53,947 nucleotides of DNA from JAPLDP01 sp964628285 (GTDB lineage: Bacteria > Bacteroidota > Bacteroidia > Bacteroidales > JAGONC01). Made by a program: the position numbers and the translations under genes. The DNA is taken from the NCBI GenBank assembly GCA_964628285.1, contig CAZVNP010000019.1, positions 1 to 53,947 of the forward strand, written 5' to 3'. The number at the start of each line of letters is the position of its first letter. The stretch's first letter is position 1. Below are positions 17,237 through 24,850 of this stretch, in pieces. The notes beneath the pieces are model-generated. The model saw only the letters and a program-made list of their open reading frames with translations, had not been told where the DNA came from and did not search any database.

Positions 17237-18269
17237 TCTGACCATTGGCGTATCAGGGTTGAATGCCATCGACAGCCCTGGGCCGGGGATGGCTGTCGTA
17301 CGCGGTCTGAAGGAAGCCGCCTCCTTTAAAGCCAGGATCATAGGATTATCCTATGAATCGCTCGAGCCGATGATCTACATGCACGACCTGGTCGATAAAA
17401 CCTATCAGCTTCCTTACCCATCCTCCGGCACTGACATTATGCTCTCACGTCTTGAATACATTCATGAGCGGGAACACCTGGATGTGATTATACCCAATTT
17501 CGACGCCGAGCTTTATGCTTTCATGAAACTTGAGAAAAAACTCAAGTCGATGGGGATACATATGTTTCTACCGACGTTGCAGCAATTTGAGGAAAGGCAC
17601 AAGGTCAACCTCTCGTCATTCGGTGAAAAATACGGTTTGCTCGTTCCCTTGGGTAAGGCTGTATATGATCAGTCTGAAATTTTTAAGGTCAAGGATGATT
17701 TCTCCTTTCCTGTTGTTGTGAAAGGCAAATGGTACGATGCCTATATTGCATACAATGTGGACCAGATCGTGACGTGTTACAATAAACTCAGTGCCAAATG
17801 GGGCCTGCCCGTTATTCTTCAGAAATTTGTTCATGGCTCCGAATACAATGTCACGGGTCTGGGCGATGGCAAGGGTCATACCATCGCCGCCGTTCCCATG
17901 AGGAAACAATACATCACCGACAAGGGTAAAGCCTGGGCCGGAATCTCAATTGATGATCCCAGGCTTCTGGAACTGACGGGCAAATTTGTCGGCAGCACCC
18001 AATGGAGGGGTGCCTTTGAGCTGGAAATGATGAAGACACAGGATAACAAGTACTATCTGATGGAGATCAACCCCCGCATTCCGGCATGGACATACCTGGC
18101 CGTGGGGGTCGGACAGAACATACCGGAGGCGCTGGTGAACCTTTCACTCGGCCAAAAGGTGGAGCCATTCAGGGAATACCGGGTAGGAAAATTTTTTATC
18201 CGTTACTCATGGGATCTGTTGGTTGACAGGGAGGAATTTGAAAAGATATCCATGAATGGTGAGTTATGA
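17217..18269 (+). CDS. ATP-grasp ligase (CarB-like)
   Basis: This 350-residue protein has a Rossmann-like N-terminal pre-ATP-grasp domain (LTIGVSGLNAIDSPGPGMAVVRGLKEA) and an ATP-grasp fold: FPVVVKGKWYDAYIAYN (nucleotide-binding strand, lysine), QKFVHGSEYNVTGLG (second nucleotide segment) and YYLMEINPRIPAW (metal ligands E and N). The family joins a carboxylate to an amine through an acyl phosphate. The gene overlaps the PqqD-like gene by 20 bp and precedes the decarboxylase by 40 bp. ATG at 17217 or 17223 can serve as start. The substrate cannot be told from sequence; an amino-acid or peptide carboxylate is the family expectation. Confidence 0.85.
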   Translation: MTMKKRNLTIGVSGLNAIDSPGPGMAVVRGLKEAASFKARIIGLSYESLEPMIYMHDLVDKTYQLPYPSSGTDIMLSRLEYIHEREHLDVIIPNFDAELYAFMKLEKKLKSMGIHMFLPTLQQFEERHKVNLSSFGEKYGLLVPLGKAVYDQSEIFKVKDDFSFPVVVKGKWYDAYIAYNVDQIVTCYNKLSAKWGLPVILQKFVHGSEYNVTGLGDGKGHTIAAVPMRKQYITDKGKAWAGISIDDPRLLELTGKFVGSTQWRGAFELEMMKTQDNKYYLMEINPRIPAWTYLAVGVGQNIPEALVNLSLGQKVEPFREYRVGKFFIRYSWDLLVDREEFEKISMNGEL

Positions 18270-18309
18270 TTGAGAGTTTTAATTTATCGGTTTATTTAAG
18301 CTAAGACCA

Positions 18310-19662
18310 ATGGAGAAACAACGTTATGAGCGCCCCATTCTGAAGAAGCTCGAAACCGGCATGCCCAGCAAATTCGGCCGGGCCGCCTATCTGTCGCCAA
18401 CAACCCATATCGACGGTAATCAGGTCGGCGATCTGCTCAAGACCTATGGGTCACCTTTGTTCGTTATTTCGGAGAACACTGTCAGATCGGTGTTCAGAAA
18501 AGCCAGCCATGCTTTTACCACCAGGTATCCCAAGGTGCAGTTTGCATGGTCATACAAGACCAATTACCTGGGTGCCGTTTGCAACATATACCATCAGGAA
18601 GGAGCCTGGGCCGAAGTGGTGTCGGGTTTTGAATATGATATGGCCATCCGGCACGGGGTTGAGGAAAGCAAGATCATTTTTAACGGACCCGATAAGAGTC
18701 GTGAGGACCTGGAGAAAGCCATACGGAACGATTCACTGATACATATCGACCACCTCGACGAACTTTATGCCATCATCGACTTATCCGGTACCTTGAATAA
18801 AAAGCCTAAGGTAGCCATCCGGGTCAATATGGACACCGGTATTCAGCCCATGTGGGACCGCTTCGGTTTTAATTATGAAAATGGTCAGGCCTGGGATGCC
18901 ATAAACAAAATCATTCTGTCGGGCAAACTCGACCTGGTGGGTCTCCACACCCATATCGGCACCTTTATCCTGAGCACCAATGCTTATGGTGTGGCGGCCT
19001 CCAAAATGGCTGAACTGGCCATGGCCATTCAGCACAAATATCGTCACACCGTCAGGTACATTGATATGGGTGGCGGGTTTGCATCGCGTAACACCCTGAA
19101 AGGTCTGTATATGCCAGGCTACGACACCAACCCCACCTTTGATGACTATGCCGAAGCCATAACCACCGCTCTTCTTAACAGTAACTTCAGCCCTGATAAC
19201 CTGCCCTTGCTTATCATGGAGACAGGCAGGGCCCTGATCGACGAAGCCGGGTACCTCCTGGGCACCGTCATCGCCAACAAACGCTCCTCAAACGGTAAAA
19301 GGACGACCATTGTCGATATCGGTGTCAATTTGCTTTTTACCTCCTTCTGGTATGAACATAAAATAACGCCTGCGCAGCCTTTTTCAATGTATACTGAGGA
19401 AACCACCGTTTACGGGCCCCTGTGCATGAACATCGACGTGTTGCGTGAGAATGTCAATCTACCTCTTCTGAATAAAGGGGAACACATCGTGGTTCATCAT
19501 GTAGGCGCCTATAACATGACCCAGTGGATGCAGTTCATCACTCTGCGACCCCGGGTGATCATGATTGATGAGCATGGTCATCCCCATGTCATTCGTGATA
19601 ATGAATCATATGCGTCGGTGACAGGCGTGGAAAAAATGCCCGATCACCTGAAAATAAAATAA
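18310..19662 (+). CDS. LysA/ODC-type PLP-dependent decarboxylase with leader-like N-terminus
   Basis: This is a fold type III (alanine racemase-like) decarboxylase of 450 residues. Key residues are present: PLP lysine K83 in WSYKTN; the HTHIG histidine; the glycine-rich GGGFASR phosphate loop; ETGR in place of the usual EPGR; the active-site Cys372 in YGPLCMNIDVL; and the late GAYNMTQW. Substrates in the family are meso-diaminopimelate, lysine, ornithine, arginine or carboxynorspermidine. It is not obviously LysA, since it sits with ATP-grasp and PqqD genes. The first 17 residues read Y6-x-x-P9-x-L11...G17, like the RiPP leader motif bound by PqqD-type domains. Confidence 0.85.
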   Translation: MEKQRYERPILKKLETGMPSKFGRAAYLSPTTHIDGNQVGDLLKTYGSPLFVISENTVRSVFRKASHAFTTRYPKVQFAWSYKTNYLGAVCNIYHQEGAWAEVVSGFEYDMAIRHGVEESKIIFNGPDKSREDLEKAIRNDSLIHIDHLDELYAIIDLSGTLNKKPKVAIRVNMDTGIQPMWDRFGFNYENGQAWDAINKIILSGKLDLVGLHTHIGTFILSTNAYGVAASKMAELAMAIQHKYRHTVRYIDMGGGFASRNTLKGLYMPGYDTNPTFDDYAEAITTALLNSNFSPDNLPLLIMETGRALIDEAGYLLGTVIANKRSSNGKRTTIVDIGVNLLFTSFWYEHKITPAQPFSMYTEETTVYGPLCMNIDVLRENVNLPLLNKGEHIVVHHVGAYNMTQWMQFITLRPRVIMIDEHGHPHVIRDNESYASVTGVEKMPDHLKIK

Positions 19663-19671
19663 ACATCAAAG

Positions 19672-19694
19672 ACATGATGAACAGGTCATCATGT
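19672..19694 (+). other. 9-bp perfect hairpin between decarboxylase and transporter genes
   Basis: The arms ACATGATGA and TCATCATGT are exact complements with a 5-nt loop, 9 bp after the decarboxylase stop and 13 bp before the next start. There is only a weak T-run afterwards (TTTCACT), so it may be a processing or attenuation hairpin that sets the ratio of upstream to downstream gene products rather than a full terminator. Confidence 0.55.
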
Positions 19695-19707
19695 TTCACT
19701 GAATACC

Positions 19708-21912
19708 ATGTCCAGGTTGAAAAATATATTCCCCGACTTGATCAGAAGCATTTTGTTCAGCTATTCTCAGGTCTTTTTTTCAAATGACATCAGTTTTGCC
19801 GTCATTCTGATGGTGGTCACCTTTTTCAACCTTCATGCAGGACTGAGCGGATTATTGGCAGTGATAACTGCCAACGTGGCGGCCAGTTTGATTGGATTAA
19901 ACCGGCAAAACATCAAATCAGGGTATTATGGTTTCAATGCTTTGCTGGTGGGATTGGGTATAGGCGTCTATTACAGGTTCAGCCCGGAATTTTTTGCCGT
20001 TCTTTTTTTTGCTTCCCTTCTCACTATCATGCTGACGGTTACAATGGAAGGCATCATAGGGAAGTACGGATTACCGTACCTCACCATTCCATTCCTGATC
20101 GCCTTGTGGGTGGTTCAACTGGCCACGAGGCAATACAGTCAGCTGGCATTGTCTGAAAGCGGTCTCTTTACGGCCAATGAATTGCATCAATGGGGAGGTA
20201 TAGCGATGGTGAGGCTGTATGATTGGTTCAGCGCACTGAAGATACCCGGCTCCTTGGCCATTTTTTTCAAATCCCTCGGCGCCATCTATTTTCAGTACAG
20301 TCTTCTGGGTGGTCTCCTGATCGCTGTGGGATTGCTTATCTATTCCAGGATAGCCTTTTTACTGTCGCTTCTGGGCTTTTTTTCAGCATACGCGTATTAC
20401 CATTTTATCGGTGCAAACATCAATGAGTTGAATTACAGTTACATCGGATTCAATTATATTCTGACGGCCATCGCAGTCGGAGGTTTTTTCATCATTTCGT
20501 CCAGGTATTCTTTTTTGTGGGTGCTGCTGCTGACACCCATCATTTCGGCTGTGATCACCAGCAGCACAGCGGTGTTGGATTTGCTGCAGTTGTCCATATA
20601 CTCCCTGGCTTTCAATATCATTGTCCTGGTGTTTCTGTATGTGCTGAAATTCAGGGAAAGGTTTTTAAACAAGCCTGAGGTGGTCCGGGTGCAGAGCTTC
20701 TCACCCGAACGGAATCTCTACTTGCAGATCAATAACAGGGAGCGTTTAAGTAACAGCCTTTACCTGCCATTTTCTTTGCCTTTCTGGGGTGAATGGACGG
20801 TGAGCCAGGGACATGATGGTTCTTATACCCATCAGGAACAATGGAGGCATGCCTGGGATTTTGTCGTCCGTGATGATCAGGGGCTCACTTTTAAAAATGA
20901 GGGTTCGGTGAATGAAGATTTTTACAGCTATAATAAACCGGTCATTGCCCCATACCACGGGTGGGTGGAAGAAACGGTCGACACGATCGATGATAACGCA
21001 CCCGGGGAAGTAAACCTGACACATAACTGGGGTAATACTATCATTTTGAGACACAGTGACCACCTCTATTCCAAACTCAGTCATCTGAAAAGGGGTTCGA
21101 TACGGTTCAAAAAAGGCGATTACGTGAGAAAGGGTGATCTGCTCGCCTATTGCGGCAACTCAGGCCGTTCCCCCGAACCCCACATTCACTTTCAGATTCA
21201 AAACACACCCTTCATCGGTTCCAGAACAATGGAATACCCCTTTGGTCATTATATTGTCAGGAGTAAAGGAACTTATCATCTGCGGTCATTCTCCATCCCG
21301 GCAGAGAATGAAACCGTGCTTAACATTGAAAAAACACCTGCCATTTATGAAGCTTTTCATTTCATCCCGGGACAATCGTTGCATTTCAATACTCTGGACC
21401 AGGAAGCGGGTATGAAAAAACGAATCACCCTGGAGGTGCAAAATGATCTTTATAATAACACATTCATCTATTGTCCTGTCACCAAAGCCAAAGCTTTCTT
21501 CGTCAATGACGGGAGCCTTCATTACTTCACAGGGTATGAGGGGAAAATGAATACCCTGTTGTTTTATTTCTACCTTGGCACCTATAAAGTGCTGGCAGGA
21601 TATTACAAGGGCATGACCTATACCGACCGGTACCCCCTGAGCATCGTCCGCAATAAACCGCTTAAAATAGTGCAGGATTTTGTCGCTCCGTTTTTCACAT
21701 TCATCCATGCCGTTTATACACTGACCTATGAAGAAGGCTCAACGGATCTGACATCCGGATCGTACCGGATAACCACGAAGGCATCGATACGGATCGGGAA
21801 TTTCATTCTCAGAAAAATCGATTTTGAGTTTTTCCTGACTCGGAATAAAATTGACAAATTCATGATCACCGAAGGGACAAAAAAGATGATTGTATCATGT
21901 GCCGGAGAATAA
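19708..21912 (+). CDS. Urea-transporter-like membrane domain fused to an M23 metallopeptidase domain
   Basis: This protein has 734 residues in two parts. Residues of about 1-320 form a polytopic domain with urea-transporter signatures: GYYGFNALLVGLGIG and LPYLTIPFLIALW (L122 onward) in the first half, and YIGFNYILTAIAVGGFF in the second. The second LPxxTxPF motif is degenerate. Residues of about 350-520 form an M23 peptidase domain with zinc ligands H381 and D384 in HAWDF, SHL in the middle and H492-x-H494 in HIHFQ; surrounding elements GKGDY-like, GNSGRS and PEPH are typical. M23 enzymes cut peptidoglycan or glycine-rich peptides. A beta-rich tail of about 200 residues has no recognised domain. 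No signal peptide was seen. It overlaps the next gene by 16 bp. Confidence 0.8.
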   Translation: MSRLKNIFPDLIRSILFSYSQVFFSNDISFAVILMVVTFFNLHAGLSGLLAVITANVAASLIGLNRQNIKSGYYGFNALLVGLGIGVYYRFSPEFFAVLFFASLLTIMLTVTMEGIIGKYGLPYLTIPFLIALWVVQLATRQYSQLALSESGLFTANELHQWGGIAMVRLYDWFSALKIPGSLAIFFKSLGAIYFQYSLLGGLLIAVGLLIYSRIAFLLSLLGFFSAYAYYHFIGANINELNYSYIGFNYILTAIAVGGFFIISSRYSFLWVLLLTPIISAVITSSTAVLDLLQLSIYSLAFNIIVLVFLYVLKFRERFLNKPEVVRVQSFSPERNLYLQINNRERLSNSLYLPFSLPFWGEWTVSQGHDGSYTHQEQWRHAWDFVVRDDQGLTFKNEGSVNEDFYSYNKPVIAPYHGWVEETVDTIDDNAPGEVNLTHNWGNTIILRHSDHLYSKLSHLKRGSIRFKKGDYVRKGDLLAYCGNSGRSPEPHIHFQIQNTPFIGSRTMEYPFGHYIVRSKGTYHLRSFSIPAENETVLNIEKTPAIYEAFHFIPGQSLHFNTLDQEAGMKKRITLEVQNDLYNNTFIYCPVTKAKAFFVNDGSLHYFTGYEGKMNTLLFYFYLGTYKVLAGYYKGMTYTDRYPLSIVRNKPLKIVQDFVAPFFTFIHAVYTLTYEEGSTDLTSGSYRITTKASIRIGNFILRKIDFEFFLTRNKIDKFMITEGTKKMIVSCAGE

Positions 21913-23249
21913 TTATTTTTATCCTGGTGATCATCCCTGTCATTCATGTCTTCGGCGATAATGAGTTGACCTATACCGTCGTTGAGGAGACATCCTATGA
22001 ACTGTATGCACAGCAACATTGGGATGAGCTGATCAGGTTTGGCAAAAAAGCCGTCCGCAGCCATATCGATTACTATTATCTAAGAATGCGCATGGGCATG
22101 GCCTGTTTTGAGCTGGAAAAATACCTGTCGGCCATCACACATTTTGAAAAAGCCATTGCATTCAATCCGATCGACATTACCGGACATATTTACCTGTTTT
22201 ACTGTTATCTTTATACGGATAACCTTGTTCAGGCAGATAAAATAAAAACCGGACTGCCTGCCAGGTATGCCGGGAAGTTGCCCGAGGTTAAAAGCACCGG
22301 ATTGCAGTTTGTAAACTTCGAGGCAGGCCCTCTTCTGAATAACGCAGTTGAAAAGGCAGACAACATTCCCATCGACGGTAAGGACGATATTTATGGTGAA
22401 ATCGATCTGCCTGTGAACGGCTATTATGCAAACATGGGGTTTAAGTATGCCCCGACCAGGAATCTGAGTTTTTATTTTGGATTTTCAGATATCCTGTTAA
22501 GAAAACAAAAAAAGATAGAGATACTCAACCGGGTGACCGTTGATGACCATTACCGGCTGAATGAATATCAATCTTATGGAAATGTGACTGTCAGGTTTAG
22601 CGACCGGTATGCTTTGATATCGGCATTAAACTATTCTTTTTATAATTGTTCCACGGTCTATGCTGTATACGATTCATTGACAAACACATATATTTACAAC
22701 CGAAGAGCCAGTCCGGTAAACAATTACCTCCTCTCCCTTGCCCTGATAAGGCATGATCATCTCATCCGGACTTCGGTATTCACAACTTTGTCGCATTTAA
22801 ACCATGCGCAACAGCTTTTAGCAGGCATCGGCCTGACATTTTACCCTTTGGGGAGTGACAGGTTTTATACATCGTCGACGTTAGTGGATTTATATCAGGA
22901 GAATAAGAATAGCCTTATCTTTGACCAGACGTTGGGATGGTTTTTTTCACGGGGGCTGTGGGCCGAAGTGAATATCACACTGGGAACATTGAGAAATTAC
23001 AGCGAATACAATGCGTTCATCGTTTACGATATCCCTGATATCATAAAATTCAAGTACGGATTGTCTCTTAATGCGTTGCTTTGGAAACATTTACATGTAT
23101 CTGTTCATTATAAATTCATGGAACGCGAGGGCAATTATCTGACTTACGAGCGCAGGAACCCACAGCCTTTCAGCCGTCCGCTACCGGCAATAAAGACTTA
23201 TTCTTATTCGACAAATATTATAACAGGAGGTTTCATATGGAATTTTTAA
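21897..23249 (+). CDS. TPR plus outer-membrane beta-barrel protein
   Basis: The 450-residue protein has a signal peptide (MCRRIIIFILVIIPVIHVFGDNE), a short TPR region at about residues 25-120 (LRMRMGMACFELEKYLSAITHFEKAIAFNPID is the clearest repeat) and then a C-terminal region of alternating aromatic/polar strands ending in WNF, as in outer-membrane barrels. The layout of periplasmic TPR followed by barrel recalls PgaA- and YaiO-like export proteins, but no sequence signature fixes the family. It overlaps the transporter-peptidase gene by 16 bp and the next TPR gene by 13 bp, so all three are translated together. Confidence 0.7.
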   Translation: MCRRIIIFILVIIPVIHVFGDNELTYTVVEETSYELYAQQHWDELIRFGKKAVRSHIDYYYLRMRMGMACFELEKYLSAITHFEKAIAFNPIDITGHIYLFYCYLYTDNLVQADKIKTGLPARYAGKLPEVKSTGLQFVNFEAGPLLNNAVEKADNIPIDGKDDIYGEIDLPVNGYYANMGFKYAPTRNLSFYFGFSDILLRKQKKIEILNRVTVDDHYRLNEYQSYGNVTVRFSDRYALISALNYSFYNCSTVYAVYDSLTNTYIYNRRASPVNNYLLSLALIRHDHLIRTSVFTTLSHLNHAQQLLAGIGLTFYPLGSDRFYTSSTLVDLYQENKNSLIFDQTLGWFFSRGLWAEVNITLGTLRNYSEYNAFIVYDIPDIIKFKYGLSLNALLWKHLHVSVHYKFMEREGNYLTYERRNPQPFSRPLPAIKTYSYSTNIITGGFIWNF

Positions 23250-23872
23250 AGAGATCATTGTTAAAGGCAGGTTTTCTATCCATTACAGCCCTTATGAGCT
23301 TCAACATGGTTCTTGCCCAGGATTATCCTGCTCTTGAAAAAGCTTTTTCGAACAGCTACGCTTTTGAACGGCAGGGATTTTATTCAAAAGCCATTGATGA
23401 GATAAAGGCCGTTTATTATGAGCAGTCTTATGAGGTAAACGTCAGGTTGGGCTGGCTGAATTATCAGTCGGGTCTTTTTACCGAATCCATGGCTTATTAT
23501 CAAAAGGCCATAGCCCTCATGCCTCATTCCATCGAAGCCAGGCTTGGACTGGCTCTGCCGTCCTCAGCAATGGGTAACTGGGCCCTGGTGATTGATCAAT
23601 ACCGGCAAATCCTGGCCATGGATCCGAACAATTATACGGTTAATTACCGCATGGGACTAATTTACTTCGGACATGAAGATTATGATACGGCGCTGCCCTA
23701 TTTTGAAAAAATAGCCAATATGTACCCTTTTGATTATAATGCCGTTATCAATTATGCCTGGACCGATTATTATGTCGGAAAATTGCGGGAAGCCAAGGTG
23801 CTTTTTTATAAAGCCCTTCTCATAAAACCGGAAGACCAATCGGCCAGGCAGGGTTTGACATTAATAAAATAG
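23237..23872 (+). CDS. Periplasmic TPR protein, last gene of the PqqD/ATP-grasp cassette
   Basis: The protein has 211 residues with a signal peptide (about residues 1-28, ending MVLAQ) and four to five TPRs, for example YQKAIALMPHSIEARLGLAL, IDQYRQILAMDPNN and YFEKIANMYPFDYNAVINYAW. TPR proteins of this type scaffold partners in the periplasm. The start is supported by a strong Shine-Dalgarno AGGAGG at 23225-23230 within the preceding gene, 6 nt before the ATG. The overlap of 13 bp with the barrel gene suggests the two proteins act as a pair. The transcript then meets the convergent Crp/Fnr gene. Confidence 0.8.
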   Translation: MEFLKRSLLKAGFLSITALMSFNMVLAQDYPALEKAFSNSYAFERQGFYSKAIDEIKAVYYEQSYEVNVRLGWLNYQSGLFTESMAYYQKAIALMPHSIEARLGLALPSSAMGNWALVIDQYRQILAMDPNNYTVNYRMGLIYFGHEDYDTALPYFEKIANMYPFDYNAVINYAWTDYYVGKLREAKVLFYKALLIKPEDQSARQGLTLIK

Positions 23873-23934
23873 TGATCCTCATTGGCAGTGTTTATCGGGA
23901 TGTCAGAGCACTATGTGATTCCTCTAACCTGCCT

Positions 23935-24633
23935 TTAACCTTTCAGGCTGATGTTCAGCAATGCTTCTTCCTGAAGGATGTTAAATCTGTTTCCTTCCAC
24001 CTGAAGGATATTTTCATCCCTGAATTCCTTAATGATGCGTATGACACTTTCCTTGGTCATGGCCGAAAGTTCGGCCATCTCCTGTCGTGAAAGAACGGTT
24101 CTGAAGTCATTGCTTTTATAAACTGCATGTGAAAGATACAAAAGTGCATCGGCCACCCTTCCGTGCATTTGCTTTTGTGTCAGGTTGATGAGTTTCTCAT
24201 AGCATTTAATGTCTGATTCATGGACCTGCTTTAACATTTCAAGAGCAAATGCAGGATTACGGGTTATCACATCCCTGATAGCGTCCACATGAATGAAACA
24301 CGCCATCGCATCTTCAATGGTTGTAACTGAGAAATGATGCTTGTAATCAACAAATAATCCCGGCCCGACAATAATTTCACCGGGTTGGGCTATTTTCAGG
24401 ATCAGATTTTTCCGGTTGAACCCTTCAATATAGATTTTGGCCATACCTATTATGAGGCAGGCTATATGAGTGAGAGGTGAACCTTGCTTGAAAATCATCT
24501 CTCCGGCATTGAAAATGACTTCCTGCCTGTTGTCATTCATTATTTTCAGTTCCTCATCGGTCAGAAACCGGAAAATGCTGATCTTTTTCTGACACTCGGA
24601 ACAATTTAACGATTTTAAGTAAGTGGCCATCAT
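23935..24633 (-). CDS. Crp/Fnr-family transcription regulator
   Basis: The protein has 232 residues. The N-terminal cyclic-nucleotide-binding-like beta-roll (FNAGEMIFKQGSPLTHIACLIIGMAKIY) is followed by a C-terminal winged helix (LSRQEMAELSAMTKESVIRIIKEF). In the recognition helix E195 and R199 occupy the positions of the E and R that read TTGA-type half-sites in FNR; the serine between them is isoleucine here. Cysteines C11 and C14 form an N-terminal CxxC, with C59, C112 and C144 elsewhere, so an iron-sulfur or redox sensor is possible but not shown. The gene is divergent from the cytochrome locus and near FNR-type boxes, so it is the likely regulator. Confidence 0.9.
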   Translation of the reverse strand: MMATYLKSLNCSECQKKISIFRFLTDEELKIMNDNRQEVIFNAGEMIFKQGSPLTHIACLIIGMAKIYIEGFNRKNLILKIAQPGEIIVGPGLFVDYKHHFSVTTIEDAMACFIHVDAIRDVITRNPAFALEMLKQVHESDIKCYEKLINLTQKQMHGRVADALLYLSHAVYKSNDFRTVLSRQEMAELSAMTKESVIRIIKEFRDENILQVEGNRFNILQEEALLNISLKG

Positions 24634-24639
24634 TCGTTT

Positions 24640-24668
24640 TTAAACAATTTAACAACTTTGTTGTTTAA
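24640..24668. promoter_or_regulatory. dyad immediately upstream of the Crp/Fnr gene
   Basis: Two nested inverted repeats lie just before the regulator start at 24633: TTAAACAA (24640-24647) with TTGTTTAA (24661-24668), and AACAAC-TTT-GTTGTT (24651-24665). The position, within the likely leader of the regulator gene, suggests an autoregulatory operator. Confidence 0.45.
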
Positions 24669-24697
24669 AATTAAATTGGATATATACTGAAAATTTA

Positions 24698-24732
24698 TTG
24701 ACAAGTATCAATTCTTTTTTGATATGAGTCAA
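24698..24732. promoter_or_regulatory. two FNR-type boxes, 21 bp apart, in the regulator/cytochrome divergent region
   Basis: TTGACaagtATCAA (24698-24711) and TTGATatgaGTCAA (24719-24732) each differ from the FNR consensus TTGATnnnnATCAA at one position. Their centres are 21 bp apart, two helical turns, so dimers would sit on the same DNA face. Together they also make a larger inverted repeat. They lie 65 bp from the regulator start and about 120-150 bp from the first cytochrome start. Confidence 0.65.
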
Positions 24733-24785
24733 TCATATAGTACAAATAAATCATTCTAAATACGAAATATGTCATTATTTACTTA

Positions 24786-24816
24786 TTGCTAGTTGTAAAG
24801 ACTTAGACTAATATTG
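24786..24816 (+). promoter_or_regulatory. promoter of the cytochrome locus
   Basis: TTG at 24786-24788, a 20-bp spacer and TAATATTG at 24809-24816 match the Bacteroidota -33/-7 pattern with one mismatch in the -7 element. This predicts a start site near 24823, giving a leader of about 28 nt to the ATG at 24851. Confidence 0.5.
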
Positions 24817-24850
24817 TGACCGGGTAAAATTAAAAAATAATTTAAACCAT

